A stretch of DNA of 64,000 nt from Sulfitobacter sp. W027 (GTDB taxonomy: Bacteria; Pseudomonadota; Alphaproteobacteria; Rhodobacterales; Rhodobacteraceae). The stretch lies in assembly GCF_025143985.1 (NCBI RefSeq), contig NZ_CP083564.1:497501-561500 (forward strand). Direction: 5' to 3'. A program made the position numbers and the translations under genes. Each line of letters starts with the position of its first letter. Position 1 is the first letter of the stretch. A model generated the notes under the pieces. It had not been told where the DNA came from and ran no database searches. It worked only from the letters and a program-made list of their open reading frames with translations. Below, piece after piece: positions 1 to 16,173 of the stretch.

Positions 1-2058
<2,058 letters not shown>

Positions 2059-2238
2059 GATCCAGTAGAAGCAAGACTTCAACTTATCAATCAAAAGCAT
2101 ACACATACAATCAGTTGTACATGACTTGGAAAACAAACGCTTTGCGCTCCAATGGAGACGGTGCGGGAACGGGCATCCTACGGATACCCTGCCTCCCGCC
2201 GTCGCTCTGCAGAGCAAAGCGCGTCAGGAATTTATTTG

Positions 2239-2355
2239 GTTTGGTGATCATAGCGCGAGCAAAACACCTGGTCCCATCCCGAACCCAGCCGTTAAGTGCC
2301 GTAGCGCCGATGGTACTGCGTCTTAAGACGTGGGAGAGTAGGTCATCGCCAAACC
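2239..2355 (+). rRNA. rrf: 5S ribosomal RNA
   Basis: This 117-nt segment has the 5S signature CCCATCCCGAACCCAGCC followed by GGTACTGCGTCTTAAGACGTGGGAGAGTAGGTC (given here as two parts of one domain). Terminal helix I is formed by GGTTTGG at 2239-2245 pairing with CCAAACC at 2349-2355, and this fixes both ends. It is the last gene of the rrn operon. No tRNA-fMet follows, although many Rhodobacterales rrn operons carry one. Confidence 0.96.
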
Positions 2356-2398
2356 TAATAAGTTCCTGATAATCAGTATCTCTCTACGATGATCATTC

Positions 2399-2433
2399 AA
2401 AACCGCCGCTGCATAACATGCAGCGGCGGTTTT
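2399..2433 (+). terminator. Intrinsic terminator of the rrn operon
   Basis: A perfect stem AAAACCGCCGCTGCAT / ATGCAGCGGCGGTTTT with a 3-nt loop lies 44 nt after 5S. Its 3' arm ends in a T run. It separates rrn transcription from the secE/nusG region. Confidence 0.9.
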
Positions 2434-2535
2434 GCGTTGGGAAAAGCGGAAAGGTGCCGCAGATCTGTCCATTTTCCGCCCTGCCCGAGGCGCAATAGAT
2501 CGGTAACTCTTTCGCAACTGCGTAGAGAGACTGAT

Positions 2536-3171
2536 ATGACCAACCATATAGATAAGGCCGATACCTCCACAGCGCCCGAGTTGGACGCCGCACCGCGTTC
2601 TGCAATACGCAATCTGATGCAGGACGCGCAGAAGAGCGAACAACCGAGCTCAGCTCAGGCTACAATGGCAATGTCACAAGAGCCGGCGGTCAAACCGCGG
2701 CGCATGGGGCGGAGAACTTTCCCAGACTTGTCGGCACCGGAGACGGCCCAGTGCAAATCCCGTAAGCCTTTGGCACTAAACTTACCCAAGAAACGCCCCT
2801 CGCTGCGGGCGGTTGTACTCAGCCTTCTTGTGCTAACTGTAATCCTACAGCCTTGGTTGGTGCTGGGCGTGGTTGTCGGTACTATCTTTGTCACGCTGGG
2901 GGTCTTTTTTGCCCTTGGCTACGACAGCTTCTGGCAGCGGGCAATGGCGTTTGGGCGCTGGTACGCCGGGCGGAGACCAGCACGGGCCGTCCGACTTCAT
3001 GCGCGGTTGGATGCCTTTGCGATGAAATGGGATGCGGTGCTCGATCGATTCCCCGAAGGGACAGTGGATGGTCTCTACCTTCCAGACTTTGGCGAGATGG
3101 CAGCCGCCGACATGCGCCATGATGAGGCGCTTGCCCGCCGGTTTGACCGGCTTCGCGAGACCGAGGTCTAG
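2536..3171 (+). CDS. Hypothetical single-pass or hairpin membrane protein
   Basis: This 211-residue protein has no catalytic motif I recognise. Residues 1-90 are polar and disordered-looking (Ser/Ala/Pro/Lys rich). A strongly hydrophobic stretch follows at about 93-137, long enough for one or two membrane helices. A basic and acidic C-terminal part contains the LYLPDFGEMAAADMRHDEALARR region. The start at 2536 is chosen because upstream in-frame codons run back across the rrn terminator. The ribosome-binding site is weak (GAGAGA). It lies between the rrn terminator and secE, in the same direction. Similar orphan membrane proteins occur near rrn or secE loci in Rhodobacterales, but no function is known to me. 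Confidence 0.75.
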   Translation: MTNHIDKADTSTAPELDAAPRSAIRNLMQDAQKSEQPSSAQATMAMSQEPAVKPRRMGRRTFPDLSAPETAQCKSRKPLALNLPKKRPSLRAVVLSLLVLTVILQPWLVLGVVVGTIFVTLGVFFALGYDSFWQRAMAFGRWYAGRRPARAVRLHARLDAFAMKWDAVLDRFPEGTVDGLYLPDFGEMAAADMRHDEALARRFDRLRETEV

Positions 3172-3247
3172 CCCCTAGGCGATGTAGTCTTGAAACTAGA
3201 CGACGGACCCGTTACATCCCCAAAATCCGCCAATAGGGAAACATGTC

Positions 3248-3445
3248 ATGGCCACTACCAATCCGCTTCAGTTCATCCAGCAGGTCCGCACCGAAGTCGC
3301 CAAGGTTGTTTGGCCAACCAAACGCGAAGTCATGCTGACCACGGTGATGGTTTTTATTCTTGCCGCGCTGACAGCTGTTTTCTTTGCGATTGTCGACATT
3401 CTGATCCGCGGCGGGCTGCAGCAGGTTCTGGGTATGTTCGGCTGA
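3248..3445 (+). CDS. secE: SecE, preprotein translocase subunit
   Basis: This 65-residue protein is the short, single-helix form of SecE found in alphaproteobacteria. The conserved cytoplasmic amphipathic helix with the VRTEVAKVVWPTKRE motif (about residues 13-27) precedes one transmembrane helix (about 29-55). SecE clamps SecY in the SecYEG translocon, and secY is in this window at 39871. An alternative ATG lies five bases upstream out of frame. The chosen start has GGGAA upstream. Position immediately before nusG is the classic bacterial arrangement. Confidence 0.97.
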   Translation: MATTNPLQFIQQVRTEVAKVVWPTKREVMLTTVMVFILAALTAVFFAIVDILIRGGLQQVLGMFG

Positions 3446-3491
3446 GCATCGCCCGCATGGGTGAATTTATGTTTACACCCTTGAAACCTGC

Positions 3492-3515
3492 GTCTGCGCG
3501 GGCTATTGCGCAGAC
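3492..3515 (+). other. Hairpin in the secE-nusG spacer
   Basis: The 208-nt secE-nusG spacer holds a perfect 8-bp stem GTCTGCGC/GCGCAGAC (3492-3515). Further on, a weaker CGGCG/CGCCG stem (3536-3557) is followed by a run of six T. The second could be a leaky terminator that uncouples nusG from secE, but its 5-bp stem makes that uncertain. Confidence 0.4.
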
Positions 3516-3653
3516 CTGACCTGAAAAGGGGCGTGCGGCGATTCGAGTTGCGCGCCGATTTTTTGTTCAGACGTTGCGGGGCAGAGGCCCCGTGTGATTG
3601 ACGAATTTACATGCCGGGACAGCCCGCATGGCAAGACAGGGACCAGAGTTCAG

Positions 3654-4187
3654 ATGGCAAAACGGTGGTATTCGGTCAGTGTCCTGTCGAACTTCGAAAA
3701 GAAGATCGCCGAGCAGATCCGCGCATCCGTGGCCGAGCAGGAACTTGAAGACCAGATTGACGAAGTGCTGGTGCCCACCGAAGAGGTGATTGAGGTCCGG
3801 CGCGGCAAGAAGGTGACAACCGAGCGTCGCTTCATGCCCGGCTATGTGCTGGTGCATATGGAAATGTCCGACGCGGGCTATCACCTGATCAACTCGATCA
3901 ACCGCGTCACCGGTTTCCTGGGCCCGCAAGGCCGCCCGATGCCGATGCGCGATGCTGAGGTTCAAGCGATCCTGGGTCGTGTGCAGGAAGGCGAAGAAGC
4001 CCCACGCACGCTGATCCACTTCGAGATCGGCGAGAAGGTCAAGGTTGCCGACGGTCCGTTCGAGGACTTCGACGGCATGATCGAGGAAGTCGACGAGGAC
4101 AACCAGCGCCTCAAGGTGTCGGTCTCGATCTTTGGTCGGGAAACCCCGGTCGAATTGGAATTCACTCAGGTCAACAAGCAGATCTGA
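3654..4187 (+). CDS. nusG: Transcription termination/antitermination factor NusG
   Basis: This 177-residue protein has a full NusG layout. The NGN domain (about 1-115) begins with the canonical [16 protein letters not shown] segment and contains the [10 protein letters not shown] motif. The C-terminal KOW domain (about 125-175) contains [20 protein letters not shown]. NusG binds RNA polymerase through the beta' clamp helices and links it to Rho or ribosomal S10; rpoB, rpoC and rpsJ are all in this window. An in-frame upstream extension to 3594 exists, but homologues begin at the ATG at 3654. Confidence 0.98.
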   Translation: MAKRWYSVSVLSNFEKKIAEQIRASVAEQELEDQIDEVLVPTEEVIEVRRGKKVTTERRFMPGYVLVHMEMSDAGYHLINSINRVTGFLGPQGRPMPMRDAEVQAILGRVQEGEEAPRTLIHFEIGEKVKVADGPFEDFDGMIEEVDEDNQRLKVSVSIFGRETPVELEFTQVNKQI

Positions 4188-4332
4188 GTGTATGGCGGGC
4201 CTAGGCTCGCCATCCCGGCGCCCGAGGGTGTCGGTCACTGTGGGAGGCAAGGGCGCCGCGGCGCCCAACCCGGACCACGCAACGAAGATCCCGCGGGGCG
4301 CGCCCCAAGGGTGTTGAAAGGAGAATGGTCAG

Positions 4333-4758
4333 ATGGCCAAGAAACTCGTCGGTACGATGAAGTTGCAAGTTAAAGCGGGTCAAGCAAACCCGTCCCCGCC
4401 CGTTGGTCCGGCTCTCGGTCAGCGCGGCATCAACATCATGGAATTCTGCAAGGCGTTCAACGCCAAGACCGCAGACATGGAGCCGGGCGCACCGTGCCCC
4501 ACCGTGATCAGCTACTATCAGGACAAGTCCTTCACCATGGACATCAAGACGCCCCCGGCGTCCTACTACCTGAAAAAAGCTGCCAAGGTGAACTCTGGCG
4601 CGAAAACGCCTTCGCGTGAGACCGTCGGCACCGTGACCACCAAGCAGCTGCGCGAGATTGCAGAAGCAAAAGCCGCCGACCTGTCCGCGAATGACGTGGA
4701 AGCGGCGATGAAAATCATCCTGGGCTCCGCCCGGTCCATGGGCATCGAGGTGAAGTAA
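4333..4758 (+). CDS. rplK: 50S ribosomal protein L11
   Basis: This 141-residue protein is normal length for L11. The N-terminal domain has the conserved [28 protein letters not shown] stretch (about 18-45, abbreviated here as the proline-rich linker and GPALG motif). The C-terminal domain binds the 23S GTPase-associated centre. It starts 145 nt after nusG with a good AAAGGAG site and is separated from rplA by a single base, so the two are coupled. Confidence 0.98.
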   Translation: MAKKLVGTMKLQVKAGQANPSPPVGPALGQRGINIMEFCKAFNAKTADMEPGAPCPTVISYYQDKSFTMDIKTPPASYYLKKAAKVNSGAKTPSRETVGTVTTKQLREIAEAKAADLSANDVEAAMKIILGSARSMGIEVK

Positions 4759-4759
4759 G

Positions 4760-5458
4760 ATGGCAAAACTTGGTAAACGCACCCGCGCCGCCCGTGAAGC
4801 CTTTGCTGGCAAAGAGGACCTGTCCGTTGAAGAAGCGGTAAGCCTCATCAAAGCAAACGCAAACGCGAAGTTCGACGAAACCATCGAGATCGCCATGAAC
4901 CTCGGTGTTGACCCACGCCACGCAGACCAGATGGTCCGCGGTGTTGTCGGCCTGCCCAACGGCACCGGCAAAACCATGCGCGTTGCCGTCTTCGCCCGTG
5001 GCGCGAAAGCTGAAGAAGCCGAAAAGGCTGGCGCAGATATCGTTGGCGCAGAAGACCTGATGGAAACCGTGCAGTCCGGCAAGATCGACTTTGATCGTTG
5101 CATCGCGACACCCGACATGATGCCGATCGTTGGCCGTCTGGGTAAAGTGCTTGGCCCCCGTAACCTGATGCCGAACCCCAAGGTTGGCACCGTGACCATG
5201 GACGTCGCCGACGCCGTGAAAGCGGCCAAGGGCGGTGAAGTTCAGTTCAAGGCCGAAAAGGGCGGTGTCGTCCACGCTGGCGTTGGCAAACTGTCCTTCG
5301 ACGAAGCCAAACTGGTCGAAAACATCCGCGCCTTCGTCGGCGCCGTGTCCAAAGCGAAGCCTTCCGGCTCCAAGGGCACATATATGAAAAAGATCAACCT
5401 GAGCTCCACAATGGGCCCGGGCGTGTCGGTCGCTGTCGAGAACGCAACCGCCGAGTGA
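4760..5458 (+). CDS. rplA: 50S ribosomal protein L1
   Basis: This 232-residue protein is a typical L1. It begins with [12 protein letters not shown] and contains the central [18 protein letters not shown] motif and the C-terminal signature [18 protein letters not shown]1 forms the mobile stalk at the E site and in many bacteria represses its own rplKA mRNA. Only one base separates it from rplK. The following 274-nt spacer to rplJ is unusually long and structured. Confidence 0.98.
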   Translation: MAKLGKRTRAAREAFAGKEDLSVEEAVSLIKANANAKFDETIEIAMNLGVDPRHADQMVRGVVGLPNGTGKTMRVAVFARGAKAEEAEKAGADIVGAEDLMETVQSGKIDFDRCIATPDMMPIVGRLGKVLGPRNLMPNPKVGTVTMDVADAVKAAKGGEVQFKAEKGGVVHAGVGKLSFDEAKLVENIRAFVGAVSKAKPSGSKGTYMKKINLSSTMGPGVSVAVENATAE

Positions 5459-5732
5459 TCCAGTGGGGTGGGGGGGCAGCCTCCCACCTTACGACCCGAG
5501 ATTTGGCGGCTTCGGCCGTCAGATACGCAAGGACCAGAAGATCGGTCCGCGCGTCTGTCCGAGACGGAGGGTTTGGGCTGCGGCCTGAATAATTCCTTCC
5601 TGAGATGGGAAACCGGAAAAATTCTGCCCTCGGGCGGTTTTGGCCGGGACCCTGACATTGGACCCGAATGGGATGCAGAGTATCGCATCCTGAACTGAGC
5701 CGGGGGGCAACCCCCAAATTTGGAGTGAAACT
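5459..5732 (+). ncRNA. Structured rplJ leader (candidate L10 autoregulatory leader)
   Basis: The gap between rplA and rplJ has several hairpins: GGTGGG...CCCACC near 5464-5487, a UUCG-capped GGCGGC/GCCGTC stem near 5505-5520, GGATGC/GCATCC near 5670-5690, and GGGGG/CCCCC just before the ribosome-binding site. In many bacteria the L10-L12 complex binds such a leader to repress rplJL. Position and structure fit, but I have not matched the kink-turn consensus, so the assignment is inferred from context. Confidence 0.4.
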
Positions 5733-6248
5733 GTGGATAGAGCACAAAAAGAACAGCTGGTCGACGAACTCGGCCAGATCTTTGAAAGCTCTGGCGTCGT
5801 TGTGGTTAGCCACTACGTCGGTTTGACAGTTGCCGAAATGCAGGACCTTCGGGCGCGCGCACGCGCTGCCGGTGGGGCCGTGCGTGTTGCCAAAAACAGG
5901 CTCGCCAAGATCGCCCTTGAGGGCAAGCCATGCGAAAGCATCGCTGACCTTCTGACGGGTATGACCGTTCTGACCTATTCTGAGGATCCTGTGGCTGCGG
6001 CCAAGGTTGCTCAGGAATTCTCCAAGGAAAACCCAAAGCTGGTGATCCTCGGTGGTTCCATGGGTGAGAACGCGTTGGACGCCGCTGGTGTCGAAGCCGT
6101 GTCGAAAATGCCTTCGCGGGAGGAGCTTATCTCCACCATCGCGGGCATGCTCGGCGCACCTGCTTCGAACATCGCCGGGGCCATTGGCGCACCTGCAAGC
6201 AACATCGCATCCATCTTGTCCACGATCGAGGACAAGGCGGCTGCGTAA
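5733..6248 (+). CDS. rplJ: 50S ribosomal protein L10
   Basis: This 171-residue protein has the L10 fold: N-terminal [16 protein letters not shown], the [15 protein letters not shown] segment and the [12 protein letters not shown] rRNA-binding helix. The C-terminal helix (about 140-171) docks L7/L12 dimers. The start is GTG, supported by GGAG nine bases upstream and by alignment to the family N-terminus. It forms the stalk base together with L12, encoded next. Confidence 0.97.
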   Translation: MDRAQKEQLVDELGQIFESSGVVVVSHYVGLTVAEMQDLRARARAAGGAVRVAKNRLAKIALEGKPCESIADLLTGMTVLTYSEDPVAAAKVAQEFSKENPKLVILGGSMGENALDAAGVEAVSKMPSREELISTIAGMLGAPASNIAGAIGAPASNIASILSTIEDKAAA

Positions 6249-6322
6249 GGCATATCGTCAAGCCGGCGCTCGGGTTGAACACGCGCGTTGGAACACACAT
6301 ATCGTAACGGAAAGAGCTAAAC

Positions 6323-6694
6323 ATGGCTGATCTGAAGAAACTGGCAGAAGACATCGTTGGTCTGACTCTGCTTGAAGCACAAGAACTGAAAACCATCCTG
6401 AAAGACGAGTACGGCATCGAGCCCGCCGCTGGCGGCGCAGTGATGATGGCCGGCCCTGCTGAAGGTGGCGCTGCCGAAGAAGAAAAGACCGAATTCGACG
6501 TCGTTCTGAAGAACGCCGGCGCATCCAAGATCAACGTGATCAAGGAAGTCCGCGGCATCACAGGTCTCGGCCTGAAAGAAGCCAAAGACCTGGTCGAAGC
6601 CGGTGGCAAGATCAAAGAAGGCGTCGACAAAGCCGAAGCCGAAGAGATCAAAGGCAAGCTGGAAGCAGCTGGCGCCGAAGTCGAGCTGGCCTAA
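6323..6694 (+). CDS. rplL: 50S ribosomal protein L7/L12
   Basis: This 123-residue stalk protein has an N-terminal dimerisation helix pair (about 1-35), an Ala/Gly-rich hinge (about 37-52), and the C-terminal domain with the invariant [20 protein letters not shown] and [12 protein letters not shown] segments that recruit translational GTPases. EF-G and EF-Tu are encoded about 13-15 kb downstream. The hinge and acidic composition are normal. Confidence 0.98.
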   Translation: MADLKKLAEDIVGLTLLEAQELKTILKDEYGIEPAAGGAVMMAGPAEGGAAEEEKTEFDVVLKNAGASKINVIKEVRGITGLGLKEAKDLVEAGGKIKEGVDKAEAEEIKGKLEAAGAEVELA

Positions 6695-6700
6695 GCCAGA

Positions 6701-6720
6701 GGTGCGTGTTCTCACGCACC
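6701..6720 (+). repeat. GGTGCGTG-type intergenic hairpin, copy 1
   Basis: A perfect 8-bp stem GGTGCGTG/CACGCACC with a TTCT loop starts six bases after the rplL stop. Related hairpins follow fusA (21364) and rplR (37087). Confidence 0.75.
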
Positions 6721-6733
6721 ACGCATGAACAAG

Positions 6734-6762
6734 GGCTGGACGGGAGGTTTTCCTGTCCAGCC
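6734..6762 (+). promoter_or_regulatory. rplL-rpoB intercistronic hairpin (possible attenuator or RNase III site)
   Basis: GGCTGGAC and GTCCAGCC form an 8-bp stem extended inwards by GGA/TCC pairs. It is followed by TGACCTGTTTTG, a poor T run. In Escherichia coli the rplL-rpoB spacer carries a partial terminator and an RNase III site that set the ribosome to polymerase ratio. This hairpin sits in the equivalent place. Function is inferred from position. Confidence 0.5.
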
Positions 6763-6940
6763 TGACCTGTTTTGACGAATGTTCCGCGCAGCGGAGTATT
6801 TCTCTGGAGAGGTCCATGGTCGGAAGGGATGCAGTGGGACGCATTCCAAGAATTGACCCGGATTTTCCGCTCTTATGGGCGCGCACCACGGCCCCGGTGG
6901 TTGATGCGCTCGGCAAGAGACACGAAAGGTGACACGACAC

Positions 6941-11077
<4,137 letters not shown>

Positions 11078-11086
11078 CGCGGTAAA

Positions 11087-11133
11087 CGGGATTTTTTAAA
11101 AATCCCGGCCCGTTTTCTTCAAAAGAAAACGGG
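11087..11133 (+). repeat. Tandem hairpin module in the rpoB-rpoC spacer
   Basis: Two adjacent perfect hairpins: CGGGATTTTT/AAAAATCCCG (11087-11107), then CCCGTTTTCTT-CAA-AAGAAAACGGG halves (11109-11133, 11-bp stem, 3-nt loop). Each has an AT-rich top and GC-rich base. A near twin with the same CTTCAAAAG core lies between rpoA and rplQ at 44074-44121. Confidence 0.85.
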
Positions 11134-11172
11134 TTCGGTCCCTCCCAACGCACCCCTTTCAAGGATCTGAAA

Positions 11173-14100
11173 ATGAACCAGGAACTGACAAACAACCCGT
11201 TCAACCCGCTGACGCCGCAAAAAGCGTTTGACGAAATCAAGGTCTCTTTGGCCTCCCCCGAGCGGATCCTCAGCTGGTCCTTCGGCGAGATCAAAAAACC
11301 GGAGACCATCAACTACCGGACGTTCAAGCCCGAGCGTGACGGCCTGTTCTGCGCACGTATCTTTGGCCCGATCAAAGACTACGAATGTCTTTGCGGCAAA
11401 TATAAGCGGATGAAGTATCGCGGCGTCGTCTGCGAGAAGTGCGGTGTCGAAGTGACGCTGCAAAAGGTCCGTCGTGAGCGTATGGGCCACATCGAGCTGG
11501 CCTCGCCCGTCGCGCACATTTGGTTCCTCAAGTCGCTGCCCTCGCGCATCGGCCTGATGCTGGACATGACCCTGCGTGATCTGGAACGTGTTCTCTACTT
11601 TGAGAACTACGTCGTGATTGAGCCGGGCCTCACCGATCTTCAATATGGTCAGATGATGACCGAAGAAGAATATATGGACGCCCAAGACGCCTATGGCATG
11701 GACGCTTTCACCGCCAATATCGGTGCCGAAGCGATCCGCGAAATGCTAGCGGCGATCGATCTGGAATCCGAAGCTGAAACCCTCCGTGCCGACTTGAAAG
11801 AAGCGACAGGCGAGCTGAAGCCCAAGAAGATCATCAAGCGTCTGAAAGTGGTCGAGTCCTTCCTCGAGTCAGGCAACCGTCCCGAGTGGATGGTGATGAC
11901 CGTGATCCCGGTGATCCCGCCAGAGCTGCGCCCGCTGGTGCCGCTGGATGGGGGCCGTTTTGCGACCTCTGACCTCAACGACCTGTATCGCCGCGTGATC
12001 AACCGGAACAACCGTTTGAAGCGCCTGATCGAATTGCGCGCACCTGACATCATCGTCCGCAACGAAAAGCGGATGCTGCAGGAATCCGTCGATGCGCTCT
12101 TCGACAACGGCCGTCGTGGCCGCGTAATCACCGGTGCCAACAAGCGCCCGCTGAAGTCGCTGTCCGACATGCTGAAAGGTAAGCAGGGTCGCTTCCGTCA
12201 GAACCTTTTGGGTAAGCGCGTCGACTTCTCCGGTCGTTCGGTCATTGTGACCGGCCCCGAGTTGAAGCTGCACCAGTGTGGTCTGCCTAAGAAGATGGCC
12301 TTGGAGCTGTTCAAGCCATTCATCTACTCGCGGCTTGAGGCCAAAGGTCTGTCCTCCACCGTGAAGCAGGCGAAAAAGCTGGTCGAAAAAGAGCGTCCGG
12401 AGGTTTGGGACATCCTTGATGAGGTGATCCGCGAACACCCCGTCATGCTCAACCGTGCGCCGACGCTGCACCGTCTCGGCATTCAGGCGTTTGAGCCCGT
12501 GTTGATTGAAGGTAAAGCGATCCAGCTTCACCCGCTTGTCTGCTCGGCCTTTAACGCTGACTTCGACGGTGACCAGATGGCCGTTCACGTACCGCTCTCG
12601 CTGGAAGCCCAGCTGGAAGCACGTGTTCTGATGATGTCCACGAACAACGTTCTGTCGCCTGCAAACGGCGCACCGATCATCGTGCCGTCGCAGGATATGA
12701 TCTTGGGTCTCTACTACACGACCCTTGAGCGCAAAGGCATGGTTGGCGAAGGCATGGTCTTTGGTTCGGTTGATGAGGTGCAGCACGCCCTCGACGCCAG
12801 TGCCGTGCACCTGCACACTAAGATCAAAGCCCGGATCAAACAGATCGACGCCGAAGGCAACGAAGTGATGATGCGCTTCGACACGACCCCCGGTCGCGTA
12901 CGTCTTGGCGCGCTGCTGCCGCTGAACGCCAAAGCACCGTTTGACCTGGTCAACCGTCTGCTGCGGAAGAAAGAAGTGCAGCAGGTCATCGACACCGTCT
13001 ACCGTTATTGCGGTCAGAAAGAGTCGGTTATCTTCTGTGACCAGATCATGACGATGGGTTTCCGCGAAGCTTTCAAAGCGGGTATTTCCTTCGGCAAAGA
13101 CGACATGCTGATCCCAGACTCCAAATGGCCGCTGGTGGAAGAGACCCGCGAGCAGGTGAAGGACTTTGAACAGCAGTACATGGACGGCCTGATCACTCAG
13201 GGCGAAAAGTACAACAAAGTCGTCGATGCATGGTCGAAGTGTAACGACAAGGTCACCGACGCGATGATGGGCTCGATCTCGGCCATCACTTATCACGAGG
13301 ATGGCTCCGAGAAAGAGCCGAACTCGGTCTACATGATGGCGCACTCCGGTGCGCGTGGCTCGGTCACCCAGATGAAACAGCTGGGCGGGATGCGCGGTCT
13401 GATGGCGAAGCCGAATGGCGACATCATCGAGACGCCGATCATCTCGAACTTTAAAGAAGGTCTGACCGTTCTCGAGTACTTCAACTCGACCCACGGTGCC
13501 CGTAAGGGTCTGTCGGATACCGCTTTGAAGACGGCGAACTCGGGTTACCTGACCCGTCGTCTGGTGGACGTGGCGCAGGACTGCATCGTGCGTCAGCATG
13601 ACTGTGGCACCGAAACTGCGATCACTGCCGAAGCGGCTGTCAACGATGGTGAAGTCGTATCGTCGCTGGCCGAGCGTTTGTTGGGCCGTGTGGCGGCGGA
13701 TGACATTCTGGTGCCGGGCACCGAGGATGTTCTCGTTCCCGCAGGGTCGCTGATCGACGAACGTCTGTCCGATGCGATCGACGAAGCAGGTGTGGCTTCT
13801 GCGCGCATCCGCAGCCCGCTGACATGTGAGGCCGAAGAGGGCGTCTGCGCCATGTGCTACGGTCGTGACCTTGCACGCGGTACTTTGGTGAACCAAGGCG
13901 AAGCGGTCGGCATCATCGCGGCTCAGTCGATTGGTGAGCCCGGTACACAGCTGACGATGCGGACCTTCCACATCGGCGGCGTTGCTCAGGGTGGTCAGCA
14001 GTCCTTCTTGGAGGCAAGCCAGTCCGGTAAAATCGTGTTCGACAACGCTTTGACGTTGGAAAACAGCGCGGGCGAGATCCTCGTCATGGGCCGGAACATG

Positions 14101-15423
14101 AAAATGGCAATCGTTGACGAGAATGGCGACGAGCGCGCCAGCCACAAAGTCGGCTACGGCACCAAGCTCTTCGTCAAGGATGGCGATACAATCGTGCGCG
14201 GCGATAAACTGTTCGAATGGGATCCCTACACCCTACCGATCATCGCCGAGAAGCCGGGTATGGCCAAATACGTCGACCTCGTGTCGGGCATCGCGGTGAA
14301 AGAAGACACCGATGATGCGACAGGCATGACCCAGAAGATCGTGATCGACTGGCGCGCGGCCCCCAAAGGCAACGAGCTGAAGCCCGAGATCATTCTGGTC
14401 GGTGACGATGGCGAGCCGGTCCGCAACGATGCGGGCAACCCGGTGACCTATCCAATGTCCGTGGATGCGGTTCTGTCCATTGAGGATCAGACCGAAGTTC
14501 AAGCTGGTGACATCATCGCGCGTATCCCGCGCGAAGGCAGCAAGACGAAGGACATTACCGGTGGTCTGCCACGTGTGGCCGAACTCTTTGAGGCACGTCG
14601 CCCCAAGGACCACGCCATCATCGCGGAAATCGACGGCTATGTGCGTTTCGGCAAGGACTACAAGAACAAGCGCCGCATCTCGATTGAAAGCTCGGATGAT
14701 CCGGACGTGAAGGTTGAATACATGGTGCCCAAGGGGAAACACATCCCCGTTGCCGAAGGTGACTTCGTGCAGAAGGGTGACTACATCATGGACGGCAACC
14801 CCGCGCCGCACGACATTCTGGCGATCATGGGCGTCGAAGCCTTGGCTGAATACATGATCGACGAAGTGCAGGACGTGTACCGACTGCAGGGTGTGAAGAT
14901 TAACGACAAACACATCGAAGTCATCGTGCGTCAGATGCTGCAGAAGTGGGAAATCCAAGAAAGCGGTGACACCACGCTGCTGAAGGGCGAACACGTCGAC
15001 AAGCAGGAGTTTGATCAGGCCAACGAGAAGGCGATCAAGAAGGGCGGCCGTCCCGCGAAGGGCGAACCGATCCTGTTGGGAATCACCAAGGCGTCGCTGC
15101 AGACCCGCAGCTTCATCTCTGCCGCGTCCTTCCAGGAAACAACGCGCGTGCTGACCGAAGCTTCGGTTCAGGGCAAGCGGGACAAACTGGTCGGTCTGAA
15201 AGAGAACGTCATCGTGGGACGTCTGATCCCGGCGGGCACTGGTGGGGCAACCCAGCAGATGCGCAAAGTGGCGACAGACCGCGACAACGTCGTGATCGAA
15301 GCGCGCCGCGAAGAGGCCGAAGCCGCCGCTGCCCTGGCAGCACCTGCGGCCTCTGCGGATGACGACATTGTCGGTGGCGATGTGTTCAGCACGCCGGTCG
15401 GTGACGACGAGAGCCGCGATTAA
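11173..15423 (+). CDS. rpoC: DNA-directed RNA polymerase subunit beta'
   Basis: This 1416-residue protein is a complete RpoC. The N-terminal zinc site CLCGK...CEKCG is at about residues 74-92. The catalytic [12 protein letters not shown] motif that holds the active-site Mg ions is at about 457-468. The bridge helix and trigger loop region and the second zinc cluster ([13 protein letters not shown]) follow. The C-terminal tail is Ala/Glu/Asp-rich. It begins after an AAGGATCTGAAA ribosome-binding region and ends 22 bases before a strong terminator, which closes the rpl-rpo transcription unit. Confidence 0.98.
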   Translation: MNQELTNNPFNPLTPQKAFDEIKVSLASPERILSWSFGEIKKPETINYRTFKPERDGLFCARIFGPIKDYECLCGKYKRMKYRGVVCEKCGVEVTLQKVRRERMGHIELASPVAHIWFLKSLPSRIGLMLDMTLRDLERVLYFENYVVIEPGLTDLQYGQMMTEEEYMDAQDAYGMDAFTANIGAEAIREMLAAIDLESEAETLRADLKEATGELKPKKIIKRLKVVESFLESGNRPEWMVMTVIPVIPPELRPLVPLDGGRFATSDLNDLYRRVINRNNRLKRLIELRAPDIIVRNEKRMLQESVDALFDNGRRGRVITGANKRPLKSLSDMLKGKQGRFRQNLLGKRVDFSGRSVIVTGPELKLHQCGLPKKMALELFKPFIYSRLEAKGLSSTVKQAKKLVEKERPEVWDILDEVIREHPVMLNRAPTLHRLGIQAFEPVLIEGKAIQLHPLVCSAFNADFDGDQMAVHVPLSLEAQLEARVLMMSTNNVLSPANGAPIIVPSQDMILGLYYTTLERKGMVGEGMVFGSVDEVQHALDASAVHLHTKIKARIKQIDAEGNEVMMRFDTTPGRVRLGALLPLNAKAPFDLVNRLLRKKEVQQVIDTVYRYCGQKESVIFCDQIMTMGFREAFKAGISFGKDDMLIPDSKWPLVEETREQVKDFEQQYMDGLITQGEKYNKVVDAWSKCNDKVTDAMMGSISAITYHEDGSEKEPNSVYMMAHSGARGSVTQMKQLGGMRGLMAKPNGDIIETPIISNFKEGLTVLEYFNSTHGARKGLSDTALKTANSGYLTRRLVDVAQDCIVRQHDCGTETAITAEAAVNDGEVVSSLAERLLGRVAADDILVPGTEDVLVPAGSLIDERLSDAIDEAGVASARIRSPLTCEAEEGVCAMCYGRDLARGTLVNQGEAVGIIAAQSIGEPGTQLTMRTFHIGGVAQGGQQSFLEASQSGKIVFDNALTLENSAGEILVMGRNMKMAIVDENGDERASHKVGYGTKLFVKDGDTIVRGDKLFEWDPYTLPIIAEKPGMAKYVDLVSGIAVKEDTDDATGMTQKIVIDWRAAPKGNELKPEIILVGDDGEPVRNDAGNPVTYPMSVDAVLSIEDQTEVQAGDIIARIPREGSKTKDITGGLPRVAELFEARRPKDHAIIAEIDGYVRFGKDYKNKRRISIESSDDPDVKVEYMVPKGKHIPVAEGDFVQKGDYIMDGNPAPHDILAIMGVEALAEYMIDEVQDVYRLQGVKINDKHIEVIVRQMLQKWEIQESGDTTLLKGEHVDKQEFDQANEKAIKKGGRPAKGEPILLGITKASLQTRSFISAASFQETTRVLTEASVQGKRDKLVGLKENVIVGRLIPAGTGGATQQMRKVATDRDNVVIEARREEAEAAAALAAPAASADDDIVGGDVFSTPVGDDESRD

Positions 15424-15445
15424 TCGCTAGGCTGACTTAGAAATC

Positions 15446-15481
15446 AAAAGCCCCCGCAGTGAAAGCTGCGGGGGCTTTTTT
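15446..15481 (+). terminator. Intrinsic terminator after rpoC
   Basis: A perfect 14-bp stem AAAAGCCCCCGCAG / CTGCGGGGGCTTTT with a TGAAAG loop is followed by further T. It marks the end of the rplKAJL-rpoBC unit. Confidence 0.93.
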
Positions 15482-15607
15482 ATGGGCTGCGCCACAACAT
15501 CGAAAGCACAGTGCCAGCAAGATGGCCCGGAATTTGCCGCCGGAGCCTTACATCCGCCACATAGTCGCAATAGGTTTGCGAAAGCTTAACCGTCGTAAGG
15601 TCTTCAA

Positions 15608-16012
15608 ATGACGTCCCGCATTCTACATATCGACGATGATCCGATCATTCTGGAATTGGTAAAGATGATCTTTTCCGACGACAGATCGCTGACCTTTGTC
15701 TCTTGTTTGAACGCCCGCGATGCGTTGGCGGTGGTGAATGACCTGAAGCCCGATTTGATCATCAGCGATATCTCCATGCCTGACATGGGTGGTTTGGAAT
15801 TGGCGCATCGGTTTGGCGAAAACCCCGACATTGCCGGCACGCCGATCATTTTTCTCAGTGGTCGTACCCGCGATCTGGAGGTCTATGACGCCTTCCGAGA
15901 TCTCGCCGCCACGGTGATGCAAAAACCCGTTGAGCCGGGACTGCTGCGCAGCACGGTCCGGAACCTGCTGGCCAGTCAGCAACAATCGGTGGCGCAGGCG
16001 TCTAGCCAGTAA
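15608..16012 (+). CDS. Single-domain response regulator (CheY-like receiver)
   Basis: This 134-residue protein is a stand-alone receiver domain with no output domain. The acidic pocket is D9-D10-D11, the phospho-acceptor is D54 in IISDISMPDMGG, the switch Ser is S84 in FLSGRT, and the conserved Lys is K106 in MQKPVEP. All residues needed for phosphotransfer are present. No histidine kinase is adjacent, so the partner is unknown. It could act in a phosphorelay or on chemotaxis or stress signalling. The short C-terminal tail is Gln/Ser-rich. Confidence 0.9.
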   Translation: MTSRILHIDDDPIILELVKMIFSDDRSLTFVSCLNARDALAVVNDLKPDLIISDISMPDMGGLELAHRFGENPDIAGTPIIFLSGRTRDLEVYDAFRDLAATVMQKPVEPGLLRSTVRNLLASQQQSVAQASSQ

Positions 16013-16173
16013 CGCTCTGCGGCAAAGCGGCGCTCTAGGCGCCTGCTGACCGTCATCTGCTGTCGGTCCCGTGGCCGAGCACAAGCCGCCGTTCTTGACA
16101 GCCCCCGTGCCCGCTGCCAGTCATTCGGGAGCGGCACCGATATAAGCCGCACCATTTTTCTTGGAGCGCTTTC

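Noticed and set aside
2059..2238. tRNA gene in the 23S-5S spacer or after 5S
   Set aside because: No cloverleaf or TTCGA-type T-arm was found there, nor elsewhere in the window.
2389..2535. In-frame N-terminal extension of the hypothetical membrane protein
   Set aside because: It reads through the rrn terminator hairpin and gives a Cys/Arg-rich peptide with no similarity to anything; the ATG at 2536 is the more plausible start.
3536..3564. Terminator between secE and nusG
   Set aside because: The T run is good but the stem has only five pairs and a long loop; it is mentioned in the hairpin entry but not called.
16095..16123. TTGACA followed by GCCCCCG upstream of the EamA gene as a promoter
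   Set aside because: The -35 is perfect, but CAGTCA at 17-nt spacing is not a credible -10; left as a hint only.
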